Of a stretch of DNA of 64,000 nt, positions 22,924 through 44,417 are shown piece by piece. Source of the DNA: Oscheius dolichura (Eukaryota; Nematoda; Chromadorea; Rhabditida; Rhabditidae); NCBI GenBank assembly GCA_932521035.1, contig OW051494.1, forward strand, positions 6,558,001-6,622,000. The letters are read 5' to 3'. A program made the position numbers and the translations under genes. Below the pieces are notes generated by a model, which made no database searches, had not been told where the DNA came from, and saw nothing but the letters and a program-made list of their open reading frames with translations. Each line of letters starts with the position of its first letter. The stretch's first letter is position 1.

Positions 22924-23822
22924 GGCGGCAGTTTCTCTCAGTGGTGGCGATGCTCCTCCGGGCTTACACTCCCGGGGCTGTCCCTCCTCCCGCCATCGTC
23001 TGCGTCTTTCGTTCTCTCGCTTTTGCACAAACAGCAGTCGATCCCGTCATATCCCCACTTCACCCTGACTCAGCTGGTTATCTTAAGAAATCTCCCACAC
23101 ACTGCCTCTTCAAGGTGTCAAAAACACAAGTTTATATACCATCGCATCGAATATTGTGTAGTAATAATAAAGAAATAATGTCATTTGATTAGATTTATAC
23201 TTTTCTTCTATGCTTCAATATGTTTACTCGATCTTCCTTTATAAAGCTCTTTTATAAAGCTCTTTTCAACAGAATACTCCGTCAAAACGTGAAAATTTCG
23301 AGTTCCTCTTCTAATCAAGCGAGATATCCAACATTGGAAACATGTAGTTGAGGAGAGTCTGAGCATAAAACACTGGAGCAAGATCTCTCGTAATATGGAG
23401 AGTAGCCCATTCTACTGAATCGACTCGCAATCAATGTTTGTCAACATAATACAGTATCATGAGATTACGAAGGTATCGAAATCGGAAAAAGATTCGCTCA
23501 TAGCTATTGGGCCCTATATAAGTTGTATTCTTTTGCTTTACATGTCTGCTTTGTTGTTTCTCTATCTTGTTCCACAGACTACTGACGATTTTCTATATAG
23601 ACATTTTATATATTCCTAATTGCTTGCTTGCAGAGGACAGTGGACAGTCAAGACTCAAGACTCAAGGAAGGCTACTAAAATGTTCAAACGTGGTGCAATT
23701 GCGCGCGATTGAAGTCCTGCCGGGGAGTCCCGCCGCGGGGACGCTTCTTCCTTCTTCTTCGTTCGATGTTCGCTTCCGAATTTTTGTGTCTTTGTTTTTT
23801 ACCGTGTTCCTTTAGTGTATAT
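22924..23822. other. Intergenic, GC-rich to AT-rich transition
   Basis: Upstream of the TRIM-NHL gene the base composition drops sharply to AT-rich at about 23.08 kb. No exon recognised. A 13-nt unit (ATAAAGCTCTTTT) occurs twice in tandem near 23240-23267. The 23700-23760 segment is a small GC-richer patch with no recognised product. Confidence 0.45.
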
Positions 23823-24645
23823 CAAGACTGTGCGGATCATCCGGATCCGATCCGAAAAAGTCGGACCCGGATCGATCCGATCCGAGTGAAAATCGACGAA
23901 TCCGGAACCGGACCGACTTTCGGATAATTTAAAAAAAAAGTCGGATCTATATGTTCTTGGCGCGCAACTTCATAAACGACTCATAGCGCAAAGCGAAAGT
24001 GGTGCGCTTTCATGGAAACGATGCTGGTTCGAATCCTTTCGTTGGCCGATCCCTTTTTGCCTTTTTTTGCAATGCATTGGAACGTTTATTTTCTGACTAT
24101 AGTAGATCTCACAGTTGGAAACACCAATTTTCGTTGACTATAATATATATTACCGAAAAAAACGAGCTGGTGGCATATCAAAGGGTTTTGTGGATCATTT
24201 TTTGACTAGTCTGCCGCCGTTTGATAACAGTTTGTCAATTTTTTGTTCTAGCGTCGCTTGTAACACAAAACAATAGATAGATGAGGCTTATCAACTAAAA
24301 CAAGAGACTCACAAGTTAACAGTAGTACTTTTGATACACTTCAATTCTTCAAAAAGCCGAAATCGCTTGTTAACGCATATGTTTTTCAATATAAACGTTC
24401 TATAGCAGCGAGCAACTCATAAAAAAGCAAAAATGGTTTGTCGTACACAGGATTCGAACTTCTGACCTCCAAGTTCATATTGAGGTTAGGCAATTTTTGA
24501 TCAGAATTGGATCCGGAAAACGGATCGGATTATCCGGATCCGATCCGTACAAACGGGTCCGCCTCCGGATCCGAACCGAAGAATTTTTGGGGAGGAGCGA
24601 TCCGATCCGACCTGACCTGAAAAAGGCTGGATCCGCACAGCCCTG
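23823..24645. mobile_element. hAT-like non-autonomous DNA transposon (MITE)
   Basis: Terminal inverted repeats start CAAGACTGTGCGGATC on the left and, in complement, CAGGGCTGTGCGGATC on the right. The element is flanked by a perfect 8-bp direct repeat GTGTATAT (23815-23822 and 24646-24653), the target-site length of hAT elements; the TIR start CAGGG.TG also fits hAT. Sub-terminal zones of about 110-150 bp are packed with GGATCCGATCC-type short palindromes. The 823-bp unit has no transposase frame, so it must be mobilised in trans. The perfect target duplication suggests fairly recent insertion. Confidence 0.85.
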
Positions 24646-25188
24646 GTGTATATACTGTTCTTTTTCTGTAACAATGTGTTTCATTACTGATATTTTCGGA
24701 CTAAATATACACTGTAAAATGTCGTCAATAATTTATAATACATGAAAGTGTAGGGAGCGATTCAGAATTATTCTGTAGAGACGGTTTTTCTCAGAACTGT
24801 TGAAGAAAGTTTTTCTAATCTTTTCAAATCTTGTAACTGCGTAGTTTTGTACTGTAAGCACACCACATCATCCGTCATTTTGATAGTTAAAAAACCATCT
24901 TTATGATTATACTTTGTAACAAAGCTGGAAATATTTTAAATACGAAATTATAGCCTTATGAACATACCGGCAATTCTTCGGGCTTTGCACTTGCAAACGC
25001 TCCACATTTTTTGCGAACTCCTCCCAACTAGTAAAATAAGTCATTTGAGAAGGTGGGGATTTAGTTGGCAAGGATGTGAGCAATACGTGCTGCCGTAGAG
25101 GGAAAACGCGTGTTGAAAACCCGTGCGGCTAACCATTTTGTCGAAGAACACACGGTTATTCGTCGATCTCTGCAAGACGCGTCATACC

Positions 25189-25196
25189 GGCGGGAA
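25189..25196 (+). promoter_or_regulatory. E2F-like site upstream of the kinesin/POLQ/REV3 series
   Basis: GGCGGGAA, the complement of TTCCCGCC, a textbook E2F/DP site, stands about 85 bp before the kinesin start codon in otherwise AT-rich DNA. A cell-cycle promoter fits the encoded mitotic and repair proteins. Single 8-mer, so chance cannot be excluded. Confidence 0.4.
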
Positions 25197-25269
25197 CATT
25201 ATTTTTTAAGATATTCTGGTATCTATAATAACAAAAAGTCATATTTTATCGAGCTCTTTTTCATTTTTC

Positions 25270-25271
25270 AG
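25270..25271 (+). other. Probable (trans-)splice acceptor before the kinesin ATG
   Basis: TTTTTCATTTTTCAG ends 10 nt before the start codon at 25282. The same arrangement recurs before most genes in the window and fits spliced-leader addition; a cis 5'-UTR intron is the alternative. Confidence 0.5.
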
Positions 25272-25281
25272 GGATATTTCA

Positions 25282-28200
25282 ATGACTTCTGCCCAAGACG
25301 TCATTCCTGTTAAAGTGTACGTCCGCTCGCGTCCTTTCAACAGCCGAGAGAATGCCGAACATGCCGTAGCCTGCCTAACGTTCGACAAAGAAACAAATCA
25401 GGTTCAAAAATGGTTTAGCTCTATATTTTTTACTTTAGATGGTTATTAGCGGTAAAACATTTGCATTTGATAGTGTTATGGATCCCAGCACATCACAAAA
25501 AACAGCCTTTGAGGTAACAACAAGCTCACTCATGGAGAAAATAATGAAAGGTACCGATTCTCTCTGCTTATACATAAATTTAGGATTTAATTGCACTATA
25601 TTGGCTTATGGGCAAACAGGTAGTGGTAAAACGTATACCATGGGAACAGAAGAAACAACAGAAAGTATGACCAGCGAATCGCGTGGAATTATTCCTAGAC
25701 TAGTAGAACAGCTTTTTGAAGCTATACGATCATCTCAGTATCCAAATGCTTATCAAGTTGGCTTATTTGATGTACAGTTCTATTTTTTCAAGGTTTTTGT
25801 TTCTATGTTGGAAATTTATGATGAAAAAGTAAATGATCTTCTATCCTCCGCTAGAGACCTTCAAGTTCGGGAGCAACAAGGGACAGTAGTTGTAAGCTTT
25901 TTGTTTGCCGTGTTAACCGGATTTCTAAGGTACAAGGATTAACCAGAAACCTTGTTAAAGATTTGCCAGCCACAATGCGACAATTAGAAGTCGGTTGCCA
26001 ATTAAGAAGTAAGGGTGAAACGGCAATGAATGCAAAAAGCAGTCGAAGCCACGCAATTTTTACCATCAGTGTTGATAAAACGGCAATGAATGATCTGTAA
26101 GTTTTTGTGTAATACTTTAATCGGTTTTATAGGGACAAGTCTTTCAAATCAAAACTTCATCTTGTTGATCTTGCTGGGTCGGAACGATTAAAAAAGACAC
26201 AAGCCGAAGGTGAGCGGATGAAAGAAGGGATCCGTATAAATGAAGGCTAGCACCATTTTTTAGAGGGTACTCTTTTATTTAGGTCTGTTGGCTCTGGGAA
26301 ATGTCATTTCCGCATTATCTGAACCTGGTGGTAGTAAACATATCCCTTACAGAGATTCAAAGATAACTAGGCTTTTACAAGGTTTCGTTGTTAGAGTTAT
26401 TTTTACATTTTCGTAGATTCACTTGGAGGAAACTCTTACACCGTAATGATTGCCTGCGTTTCCCCAGCCGATACAAATGCTGAAGAAACTATAAGCACGT
26501 TGCGGTGAGAAGGTCACAATAGTATGTTCATAATTGTTACAGATATGCTGATCGAGCCAAGAAAATTAAAAATAAGCCAATAGTAAACGAAGATGTTGGT
26601 CAGGCGGCATTATTAAAGCAATTACAAGAAAAAGTGAGCGTAAAAAAATTGAATAAACAGTTTTTTTAGATTCGTCAATTAGAACGGCAACTGGCTGAGC
26701 GAGGTGATAATGGAATCTGTGATGAGGACTCTTACAAAAAAGGTCTTCTCGAAACTTTAGAAAAGCGAAACCAAGACTTGCTCAACCGTCAGGCAAATTT
26801 AATGTTTTCCAAGGTTTGTTATATTTAATACTACAAATCAAAACTTTTAGTCCACATTGGAAGGTCAGCTTAACAGATTAACCGAGATGTCGAAAGAAAG
26901 AGACACGAAGATTTTGGACCTTGCCTGCAGAGCCATACAAGCGGAAGAAGAAGATATTTGGAAAGCTTATCTGAAAGAAATTGAGCAACTGGTAAATGTA
27001 CTGGTTAATTAGCTGATAAATTAGTTATAGGTAGAAGCATCTGATAACATAGATATGGAAACGATGAGCATCGACAATGATGACGGTGAAGAAGAAGATA
27101 TTGTCAACACGAAGTATGTTATTTTGAAAATGCCATAGTTTTGTTTAGTTATGTAGCCAGACAATCACAACTAGAGCATGAACTGAAAGAAATTCTTAAT
27201 GAAATCAAATCTAAGGATCAACTCATTGAAAAAACTAGAAATGATCTGGTTGTCATTGAAAAACATGAAACTGAAAAAGCGAAACTTGCCGAGAAAGTTG
27301 ACAGCCTTCAAAACGAACGTGATAAACTTCTAAAGGAGCTCAAAAAGACCACCACTTGTGGAAAGTACGTTTTCACTTTTTCTGTATGTATCGAGTGCAG
27401 ATTGGCGGAAGAGCGTCGTCAGCGAGTGAAAGAATTAGAAGCGCAGATCACTAATTACAAAAAACAGCTGAATGACTATAGAAGGCTAGAGAAGCAGAAG
27501 ACGGAATGTGAACAGAAAATGAAAAAAATGAATGACGAAATACAGCAGCTAAAACAGGTGCATAATCTTAGTGATACGCAAAAAAAAATTTTAGAATCGT
27601 GTGAAGCTGCAGAAAACCGTCAAGGAGGAGAATGAAAAGTTCCGCTTGCAAAAATTGAAATCGGACCGTGAGTTGATACAGCTTAAGGCGCAGGTATGTT
27701 GTTCAATAATCCATGAATTGAGTATTTCTTAAGGAACGGAAAAAGGAGCTAGCATATGGTCGAGAATTACAAGCACAACAGAAGAAAATTGATGTAATGC
27801 GCCAGAAATTGGACGAATCTCAGAGGTATATCGTTTTCAACAGATATCATCGCTTTAGAACACTTAAAAAGTTTTCTATGACACAAGCAAAGAAAAGCTC
27901 TCTAAATGGCACTGAATTTACAACGGCAAATATAAAGGTTATTAGCATGATTATGATTATATATTTGTTCCAGAAGTTTCTTAAGCAGGAAATTAGCCAT
28001 CACACAGCCTTTCTGGACACCGAAAAAAATTCTAATTCTCTCTTAGCATCACGAACATCTATTCATAGTAGTATTAATGCTAATAAGAAGAAAATTGACA
28101 AATTAAATCGCGATGTAAAACGCGGTGTACTTGATGCAGCTGAGACCCAAGACGAGATAGAAGCCCTTCAAAGGGAAAATGAAATCTATGCCGAAGATGT

Positions 28201-29343
28201 TGACAAACTGTAAGATTTCTGTTAATTCTGTTACAAACTGATAATATTTAGTAATGGTATGTTAGAAAATCTTCGTGAAAAGCAGGGTGAGTATGATGAA
28301 GCAACAGCGGCTGAAGACAGGTTTAAGTCTATACAGACGGTAGCCCATGCGAAATCTGTTTTAAAAATCGCTTTTGAACTTGTGAGTTTTTTTTCACTTT
28401 TCTGTCAATAAATAGTACTTTAGATTTGTGAAGCTGTTGATAATTTTAATACGCAAAACGAAAAGGTAGTGGAAGATAAGAAAACTATTCAACAACTGAA
28501 AGCAGAATCTATTAGGAAAGATCGGATGTATCAGAATAAATTGGACGAATTCCTGAAACGGTTGGAAGACTACAGAGAGCGTTCAAATACTGAGGTAAGC
28601 TTTTTACAGACTAATACTAAACAAAAGCTTATAGCATGCAATTTTGGCAGGAAAACTTGCTAATGCCGCAGATGAGAATGGTTTTGCGATGCTTGCTAAG
28701 CAGTTCAATTGTATGCGTGATGAGTTGGAGGGAGATGCAGAGGTACTGGAAGAATCACTCCATGTAAGGCCAAGAGATGCGATACTAACACACTCGGTTT
28801 GTTTTTGTGAATATATATTATTTTTAGAGAGCCATAAAAAAGCCAATTTATTTTGGAAAAGTGGTGGACAGTGGGCTTATGATTGAGGGCACTCCACAGC
28901 AACAACCGAATAGAAGGAGATCACGAAAAGCCAAGTATAGTGTGACTAAATTATAATAAATGGTTTGCAGAGCAAAAGGGGGAGTAAAAGAGCATGAACT
29001 CTCTCCCATAATAGACAGGGATGCAGTTGCACAAAAGGGGCGTCGGTCAACTCTTGTTTTTAAAGATCCACCTGCTCCACACACAGGTTCGCAAGAGGTA
29101 ATCTAATAGAAATAGATATCACATATATTGTATTATTTCAGAGGTTAAATGCAACAATTACCATTGAAAGCCGAGACGAAAATACTCACAATACAACATT
29201 TACTTATAGTCCCAAGCGTCGGAATGATGGGAATGAAGTAAGTTTAGGTATTTTTAACTCTCAGTTTCCAACTATCATAGGAAGGAGCACCTCCTTTGAA
29301 AGTACGACAGAATCTAGATGTTTCTCTTGGTGGTATTCCATAA
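25282..29343 (+). CDS. Kinesin-4 type chromokinesin (KIF4/KLP-19-like)
   Basis: Plus-end-directed microtubule motor. The N-terminal motor domain starts [13 protein letters not shown] and shows FAFDSVM, the P-loop [13 protein letters not shown], switch [12 protein letters not shown], switch [25 protein letters not shown] and [11 protein letters not shown] long coiled coil follows (for example [48 protein letters not shown]) and the tail ends with a basic region ([12 protein letters not shown]...[12 protein letters not shown] at 29341-29343). Kinesin-4 is suggested by the N-terminal motor, the VQGLT segment after loop 8 and the long coil; a Cys-rich KIF4 tail is not evident, so KIF21-like or a divergent KIF4 remain possible. 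About twenty introns of 30-45 nt. It is the first of three same-strand genes with short spacers. Confidence 0.87.
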
Positions 29344-29554
29344 AATTGACGCGAAAACTGCATCTTTGTATACCTACTAAGATTGCCGGTATATTCCTTT
29401 TTTTTTGTGTGCATATTATACATGTAAATTATCACCCCGGTTTCTATAAATATTTTTATATTTACATTTTTTTTTGTTTCAGGCCATTGTATTGTTTACA
29501 TATTTTTTTCTCTATAAATTCATTTTTTTAAAACTTAATATCGAAGAGTTCTAT
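29344..29554 (+). other. Kinesin-POLQ spacer with probable splice acceptor
   Basis: 211 nt between stop and next ATG. It holds a T-run ending TTTTGTTTCAG at 29482, 72 nt before the POLQ start. This is the layout expected for a downstream gene of a trans-spliced operon. Nothing else seen. Confidence 0.4.
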
Positions 29555-38362
<8,808 letters not shown>

Positions 38363-38486
38363 GTGGCCTGTTGTATATACTTAGATTTGTATAAAACTTT
38401 ATATGTATAAAATCTGCCAGTTATTATGATATCGTTTTCAAGCAGTATTTCAGTAAAACTTAATTTAAGCCAATTTCGGAAGTTTT
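38363..38486 (+). other. POLQ-REV3 spacer with probable trans-splice acceptor
   Basis: 124 nt between the POLQ stop and REV3 ATG, with AGCAGTATTTCAG ending at 38453, 33 nt before the ATG. This spacing matches intercistronic regions of nematode operons. No promoter-like feature seen. Confidence 0.5.
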
Positions 38487-41400
38487 ATGACAGTCTTCTG
38501 TATTCGAAATTTTCTATGTGATTATTCATTATCCTCGCCTACGGAATATTGTCTAGAAAATGGAAGAAGAGATAATTCCGAAAAGGTTCCTGTTATCACT
38601 ATGTTTGGAGTCACTGAATCAGGTTAGAACGGTCGTGAAAATGCATGTACCTCTTTAACAAGATCGACAACTTCTGAGTAGTGCATTTTATAATTGGTAT
38701 AGTTTACTGAAAATTAAATTATTATTAAGGTCGAAAAGCCTGTGTCCATATTCATGGGGTGTTACCCTATATTGTAATGCGAGTAGGTGGAGAATTGACC
38801 GACAGAGTACAAGAGTTGATGTGTGCCAAATTGAACAGGCTGCTTCATATGGAGTTACACAGAAAACAAGGGCAGAAAGGAGTGAATGAAAACGATAGAA
38901 TACCTGATTATATCCACCATCTGGAAGCTTTTCAAGCAAAGTAAGCTTTTTTTAAGTAGAAATAATATTTTCAGGTCGTTATATGGTTATCATTCGCAAA
39001 TGGAAACCTTCGCCAAAATCTTCTTTACCGATCCATTCCATATTGTAAAGTAAGCTTCCTATGGCTTTTTTGTTTACCGGTATTTGAGGTTAACATCAGT
39101 ATTAGGTCAATTAGCAGATGGTAAACCTATCATGCAACCATTCGAAGCTCATGTGCCGTTTATTCTTCAGTTTTTTATTGACTACTCTATATTTGGCATG
39201 GACTGGGTTAGTTTTCGATCTATAAAATTTCGCGTAGCTCCAAATAGAGCTGAAGATGGTTTGTAGCTTTTGTTATTATTTATATGTATAATATCAGAGG
39301 TTTTACACAAGAGGATAACCGTTAAGAAATTGCGTAGAATGCCAGAAATGATTTCATCTATTTCTCCGTCTACTACATGCTTTGTAGAAGTTGATGTAGC
39401 TGCCGGTGATATCATGAATATGGAATTGCACTCTTCCAATGGTGTCTTTGCCTTTTTGTTTCTAGATAACATTTACTTTAGTCCATTCAGCTAACCCAGG
39501 TCTTGAATACATTTGGACAGAAGAAGCTGAAAGATGTCGACTTCAAAAAAGACCGCTGGAGGACGTCTTTAATCAATGTATCTTTGAATAAATTTGCTAA
39601 CTAACCGTTCCAGATGTGCCTCGTTCATATCCCAAAATCAGGAATGAAATTGAATTTCTAGATAAATTGAAAGAAATTGCCACTAAATTTCGTGACTTAC
39701 CAAATAACGAAGTGCCAGTATCAAATTTGGATAGTAGACAGCAAACCTCTGAAAAAGTAGAGAGCGCCGAAGCGATTTGGTCACAAGTGTTACACGTCGA
39801 TGATGAAGCTGAAAGAATATGGACAGATACCCAAGATGTGGTAGACTATGGCCTTGATGGTTATTTTTATGTTTTATTTAAAAGTCTGACATTTGCAGAA
39901 GATTGGAATTTTCAGCCGAGACAAGAGGAAGAAGAAGATGATAATCTTGATGAAATGACAATGCTCATAGAAGAAGCTGGATTACACGAACAAGTTAGTT
40001 TTACCTTTTTCCTTTAAGCAATGCCTTTTTATCAGGCCGGAACGGAAACAGATGCAGATAAACGGATTACACCAATACTAGAGACCACAGTTTTTGATAG
40101 CCGGCCTGATATTGTAACCCCTACTCTTCCAGAAGATCAAATTGGAGGGTATTTTTATAGTTAACATGCACAATAGCTTTTAGGACATGGTATAGATCTC
40201 GTAAAAAACTACCACTTGTGAAACGTACAATAATTAAAAAGATCAGCAGGCCTTCCACTGTTCCAATACCAGAGCCAGATATAATTAAAATTCATGCAAC
40301 CCTAAGGAATGTAATAGAAAAACCTTACTTTTACTTATATAATGCATTTTATTAGAAAATGTTATTCGTTGACGATACTGTTGCTAGTTCACGGACTCGC
40401 AGTTCGCCTTCTCCTGATGTTGTATCCCCCACCGATGGCACAGTGGGCGAAGTGGAGTTCTTCTGTGTTGCGAGTTTGGAGCTTTTCATTTTTACAGAAC
40501 ATCAAACACCTAATCCACCAGTTTGTTTTGTTAATCAACCTTGAGTAGTTTTTTAGACCGACCCTATCTTGGCTGCCTCACTGTTTATAACGGAAAATGC
40601 TTGCCAGGTTAATGAGCCGCAATTCCATCGCATCGTTACTACCGATACTAGAGCTGTTCGTTGATTTGGATTGAGGGCCTAAATCGTTTATAGATAACTG
40701 CTGGCCATATAATTCACGTAGATCAGGAAACAAATATTTTCGAACAGATTCTCATGATTATCACCAAGTTCGATCCGGATATTTTTATTGGATATGATGC
40801 AGACCGTCTTTCATGGAGTTACTTGATGCAAAGAGCCGAATTTATAGGAATTAGTGATTTCGCACAACGGCTGAGCCGCTATTGCAGTTACTTGTTGCTG
40901 AGTTCCTATATTATTTCTTATTACAGCTAAAAACAAATGGAAGAAAGATTCTAGAATGACCGCAACTATAGACGGAAGGTTATTGGAATCTGTGTGGAGA
41001 TGTAAGTTGTGAATAGCTTTTGCAAACCGGAAGACTGGGGAGGGAAGGGGGTCGCTGTAATTATAAATACAAGTGAATTCATTTTTAGGTGTAAGACGTG
41101 ATCTTAGTCTGCGTTCATATGATCGTTCGACAGCTTGTACAGAAATACTCAAAGAGAAGGTACCTGCATTAAATGACTGCGCCTTGTCTCGCCGATACAT
41201 TAAAAAGAATTGCAAAATTGGGTACAGACCTATTGACGATGTTGTGCATATATTTCAGACGGTCAGTATACCAATATCTTCGTACAGTAACTATGGCAAA
41301 CATTCGTATTCTAAAAAATATGGATTGGTTTGTTAAAAATTGTGAAATGGCTAAAGTCTATGGTATTCAATTTCATGAAGTAATTTTTTTAGACAGCCGT

Positions 41401-43729
41401 AATGCTATTTTTATAGGTCTGGACAAGAGGCTCGCAACTGCGGGTTGAATCTATGCTTTTACGCTTAGCACACAAGTTTCAGTTTGTTGCACCTTCAGTT
41501 ACCGTTGAACAACGTGACAAGTACTGTTTTTTTAATCGAAACCTTGTTAATACTTACAGAATGTGTGCGCCTGAACAACTGCAGTTAATTATGGAACCCG
41601 AATCCAAAGTTTATCAAGATCCCGTTATAGTCCTTGACTTCCAGTCCCTTTATCCATCCATGGTCATAGCGTATAATTATTGTTTTTCAACGTCGTTGGG
41701 AAAGGTATAAATAGCAGTAATTTTAGTTGGTGGTTTTAGATTCCAAAGTTGGCCGCTGCTGCGGATAATGGATGTAATTATATCGAACTTGGAGCTATAA
41801 AATATGCTGTTGAAGTATATATCACATTTAAAATGAAAATCTAATTGCTTATAGAAAAGTTCACTTATCGAATCAGTTACAGATGGAAAAGTCCACGCAT
41901 CTCCTCTATCGGCGGCCTTTGTGCAAGCTTCTTATAGACAAAGCATTTTGGGAACTCTTTTAAAAGAAGTACTTGGTGCACGGATCATGGTGAAAACATC
42001 CATGAAGCATACTCAATGCAAAGTATTGATGGTGATATTCGCTTATTGTATGTACTCTTCCAGAGACTTCTTCGCATTCTCAACGCGAGACAATTAGCCT
42101 TGAAACTTGTAGCTAACGTTACATATGGATATACAGCAGCAAACTGGAGTGGAAGGATGCCTTGTGTAGAAGTCGCTGACGCTATTTTAGCCAAAGGACG
42201 GGAAACGCTAGAACGAGCTATTGCGATGGTAAATGAAGGCAAATATGGCGGAGCAAGAGTTATATATGGCGATACAGATAGCATGTTTGTTTTGGTAAAA
42301 GGTTTGCCTATTTTGCTGTATACACTCTTTTCTTGAAGGTGCGTCTTTAGCCGATGCTTTTAAAATAGGAAAAAGAATAGCGCAAGATGTAACAGCCGAC
42401 AATCCGGTTCCTGTATTGTTAAAACTGGAAAAGGTGTTTGGGGAATTTTTTTTTCTCAATAATTGTTTAGGTATATTTGGGATGTGTTTTAGAAACGAAG
42501 AAAAGATATGCAGGGTGGATGTATGAGTCAGAAGGCAGTATACCCCGATTAGATGCGAAAGGAATTGAAACTGTTAGAAGAGATACGTGCCCTGTTGTAG
42601 CTAAAGTATATTGTTGGCATACACAGCGTTACCCAGTTCAGACTCTGGAAAAATGTCTTCAGTTTATTCTTCAACAAAAATACAATAATTTCTTAAGTTT
42701 TTTGGATCATCGCCTTACTACTTTGAAGCAATCCCATTTTACGGATTTTATCTTTTGCAAAGAGTATCGAGGCGAATACGATGCAAATTCTCCTGTGCCT
42801 CAAAAAAAAGTTGCAGAGTAGTTAATCAAATATAAAAATAGCAGGGCTGCTTAAGGTATTATCAAACGCTCAGCCCTGGGTACTGTCCTCTTCGTGGTGA
42901 GCGAATCCCTTACGTGGTTGTCATCGGAGAACCAGATAGCACCGTTATTTCTTGTGTGAGATCCATCGATGAATTTCTTGAAGACGAGGATTTAAAAGTG
43001 GGTTTCAAATTTGTTTTATTTAACGATAATTCAGATAAATACAGCTTATTATGTCCGTGCTCACATTTTGGCTGCGCTTCATCGAGTTACCGACTTGATT
43101 CCATTGAATATAGACTATTTAGATGAAACCAGCTTTGATTGTTTCAAGTATGTCATATACTACTTACTCCTATAGCCATTTAGCCCAGAGTGCCAGGCCA
43201 CAGGCGGAAAACCCTGGTGTCGAGCATGCGCAGTGCCCGATGAAACATATGTAGATTCGTCACTTTCCTTGGGAAAAGAACAACGCATAATGGAAAGTTT
43301 GAAAAAAATATGCGGCGAATGTCTAGGCAGCTGCGATATAGATATCGAAGCCTGCACAAATTATCAATGCTTTGTAAATAAGGTAGGTGACGATATATGA
43401 TTACAGTTTTATTACTATAGAGTATTACAACTATTAGTCGCAGTGTTACACCTCTGGCATTTTTACACCATAGAATCCATAAGTTTTCAAAAAATTCTGA
43501 AAAAAGTGGATATTCTACACGTAGTCCTACACCTACTGATCCTTCTAGCTGTGCTAACACGTTTTCACCAGAAGAAAAAGACGATGAACCTACTGATGAA
43601 CTATCAGAGTTCATTGAAGGAATGCCAAAGGAACTAGATGAAAAAGAAGAAAATAATGAGGAGGAGGAAGAATTTCATGATAGAACATATTTCCATTTTC
43701 CTAATATTGAAGATGACACGATATGGTAG
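38487..43729 (+). CDS. rev-3: REV3, catalytic subunit of DNA polymerase zeta
   Basis: Family B polymerase for extension in translesion synthesis. The N-terminal domain starts MTVFCIRNFLCDYSL, then VTMFGVTESGRKACVHIHG, LYGYHSQMETFAKIFF and PFEAHVPFILQFFIDY. Exonuclease-like region: FIGYDADRLSWSYLMQRAEF. Polymerase motifs: VLDFQSLYPSMVIAYNYC (A), LKLVANVTYGYTAANWSG-like (B), YGDTDSMF (C), and AKGIETVRRDTCPVVAK. The C-terminal Cys clusters (KPWCRAC, CGECLGSCDIDIEAC) are the zinc and Fe-S sites that bind accessory subunits. An acidic tail ends IEDDTIW, TAG at 43727-43729. The protein is much shorter than vertebrate REV3 because the large central insertion is reduced, as in other invertebrates. 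Introns are mostly 30-50 nt; the first is about 110 nt. Third gene of the same-strand kinesin/POLQ/REV3 series. Confidence 0.93.
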
Positions 43730-43820
43730 ATGCTTCAAATCTTTAAACTTTTTATCACTATTGGATATAATTCGTTTTATTTTAATATTTAGAAATTATA
43801 ATTAAAGTATGTTTTATTAG

Positions 43821-44118
43821 GCTCCTTATCATTCTTTATGCTGTGACTTCACAATTGATCATTATCTTATTCTATGGACTTTATTCCCGTTTTACGTCAC
43901 TCTCCAATTCATCAAATGCACGCAATACTCTAGTTCAATTTTTCATTTGGCGTAAGGCAAACTTTCCATACAGGAAGGACAAAAATTTTCCCCCTGCGCC
44001 TTCAGTTGCGCACTTTGTTTTTTTTCCGAAAAACGTTGCCCTTTCATATCATGAACAGTGCGAAAAAATTTTAACATTGTCTGATGCTTTGAAAACTGTC
44101 GATAATAGCATACGCTAA
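43821..44118 (+). other. Unassigned open frame with hydrophobic start and no in-frame ATG
   Basis: After the acceptor-like TTTTATTAG at 43812-43820 a frame runs LLIILYAVTSQLIIILFYG, then a polar part (RNTLVQFFIWRKANF, KNFPPAPSVAHFVFF) to a stop at 44116-44118. Composition looks protein-like: one probable TM helix followed by a basic stretch. There is no Met anywhere in the frame, so it can only be an internal or terminal exon, or be translated from a non-AUG codon. It lies 90 nt past REV3 on the same strand. No family recognised. Confidence 0.3.
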
Positions 44119-44417
44119 ACTCTTTTTCTGCTCTTCTACAATGAACTCGTCAACAGCTCCGTTATCCGGAAAATGCCACCGGGCGGTGCAACTAAACTTT
44201 GCTCAGAAAACCTCCAGTGTCAATAATTTCTTAATCTGTCTAATCTTCGCGCATCATAGTAAACCATTATTTACTTTGCAAAAATAACAAGAGCAAGCAT
44301 ATTGTTTCTTGGTAAAGAAACCGTTGCCAAATTATCCAAAAAGACATCGGCTCGTTTCTTTCTACAAATACTATATCGTTTACCAATTGTACTGTTCTTA
44401 TCGTATTTGTTTCAGCA

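Larger units (their letters stand above)
24646..25281. other. AT-rich intergenic region upstream of the kinesin gene
   Basis: No exon recognised. Contains the left-over target duplication of the hAT-like element and, in its last 100 bp, an E2F-like site and a splice acceptor 10 nt before the kinesin ATG. Confidence 0.5.

Noticed and set aside
24001-24480. tRNA-like GGTTCGAATCC motifs inside the hAT-like element (near 24031 and, in complement, 24451)
   Set aside because: No matching acceptor, D or anticodon stems could be folded around either; T-loop resemblance only.
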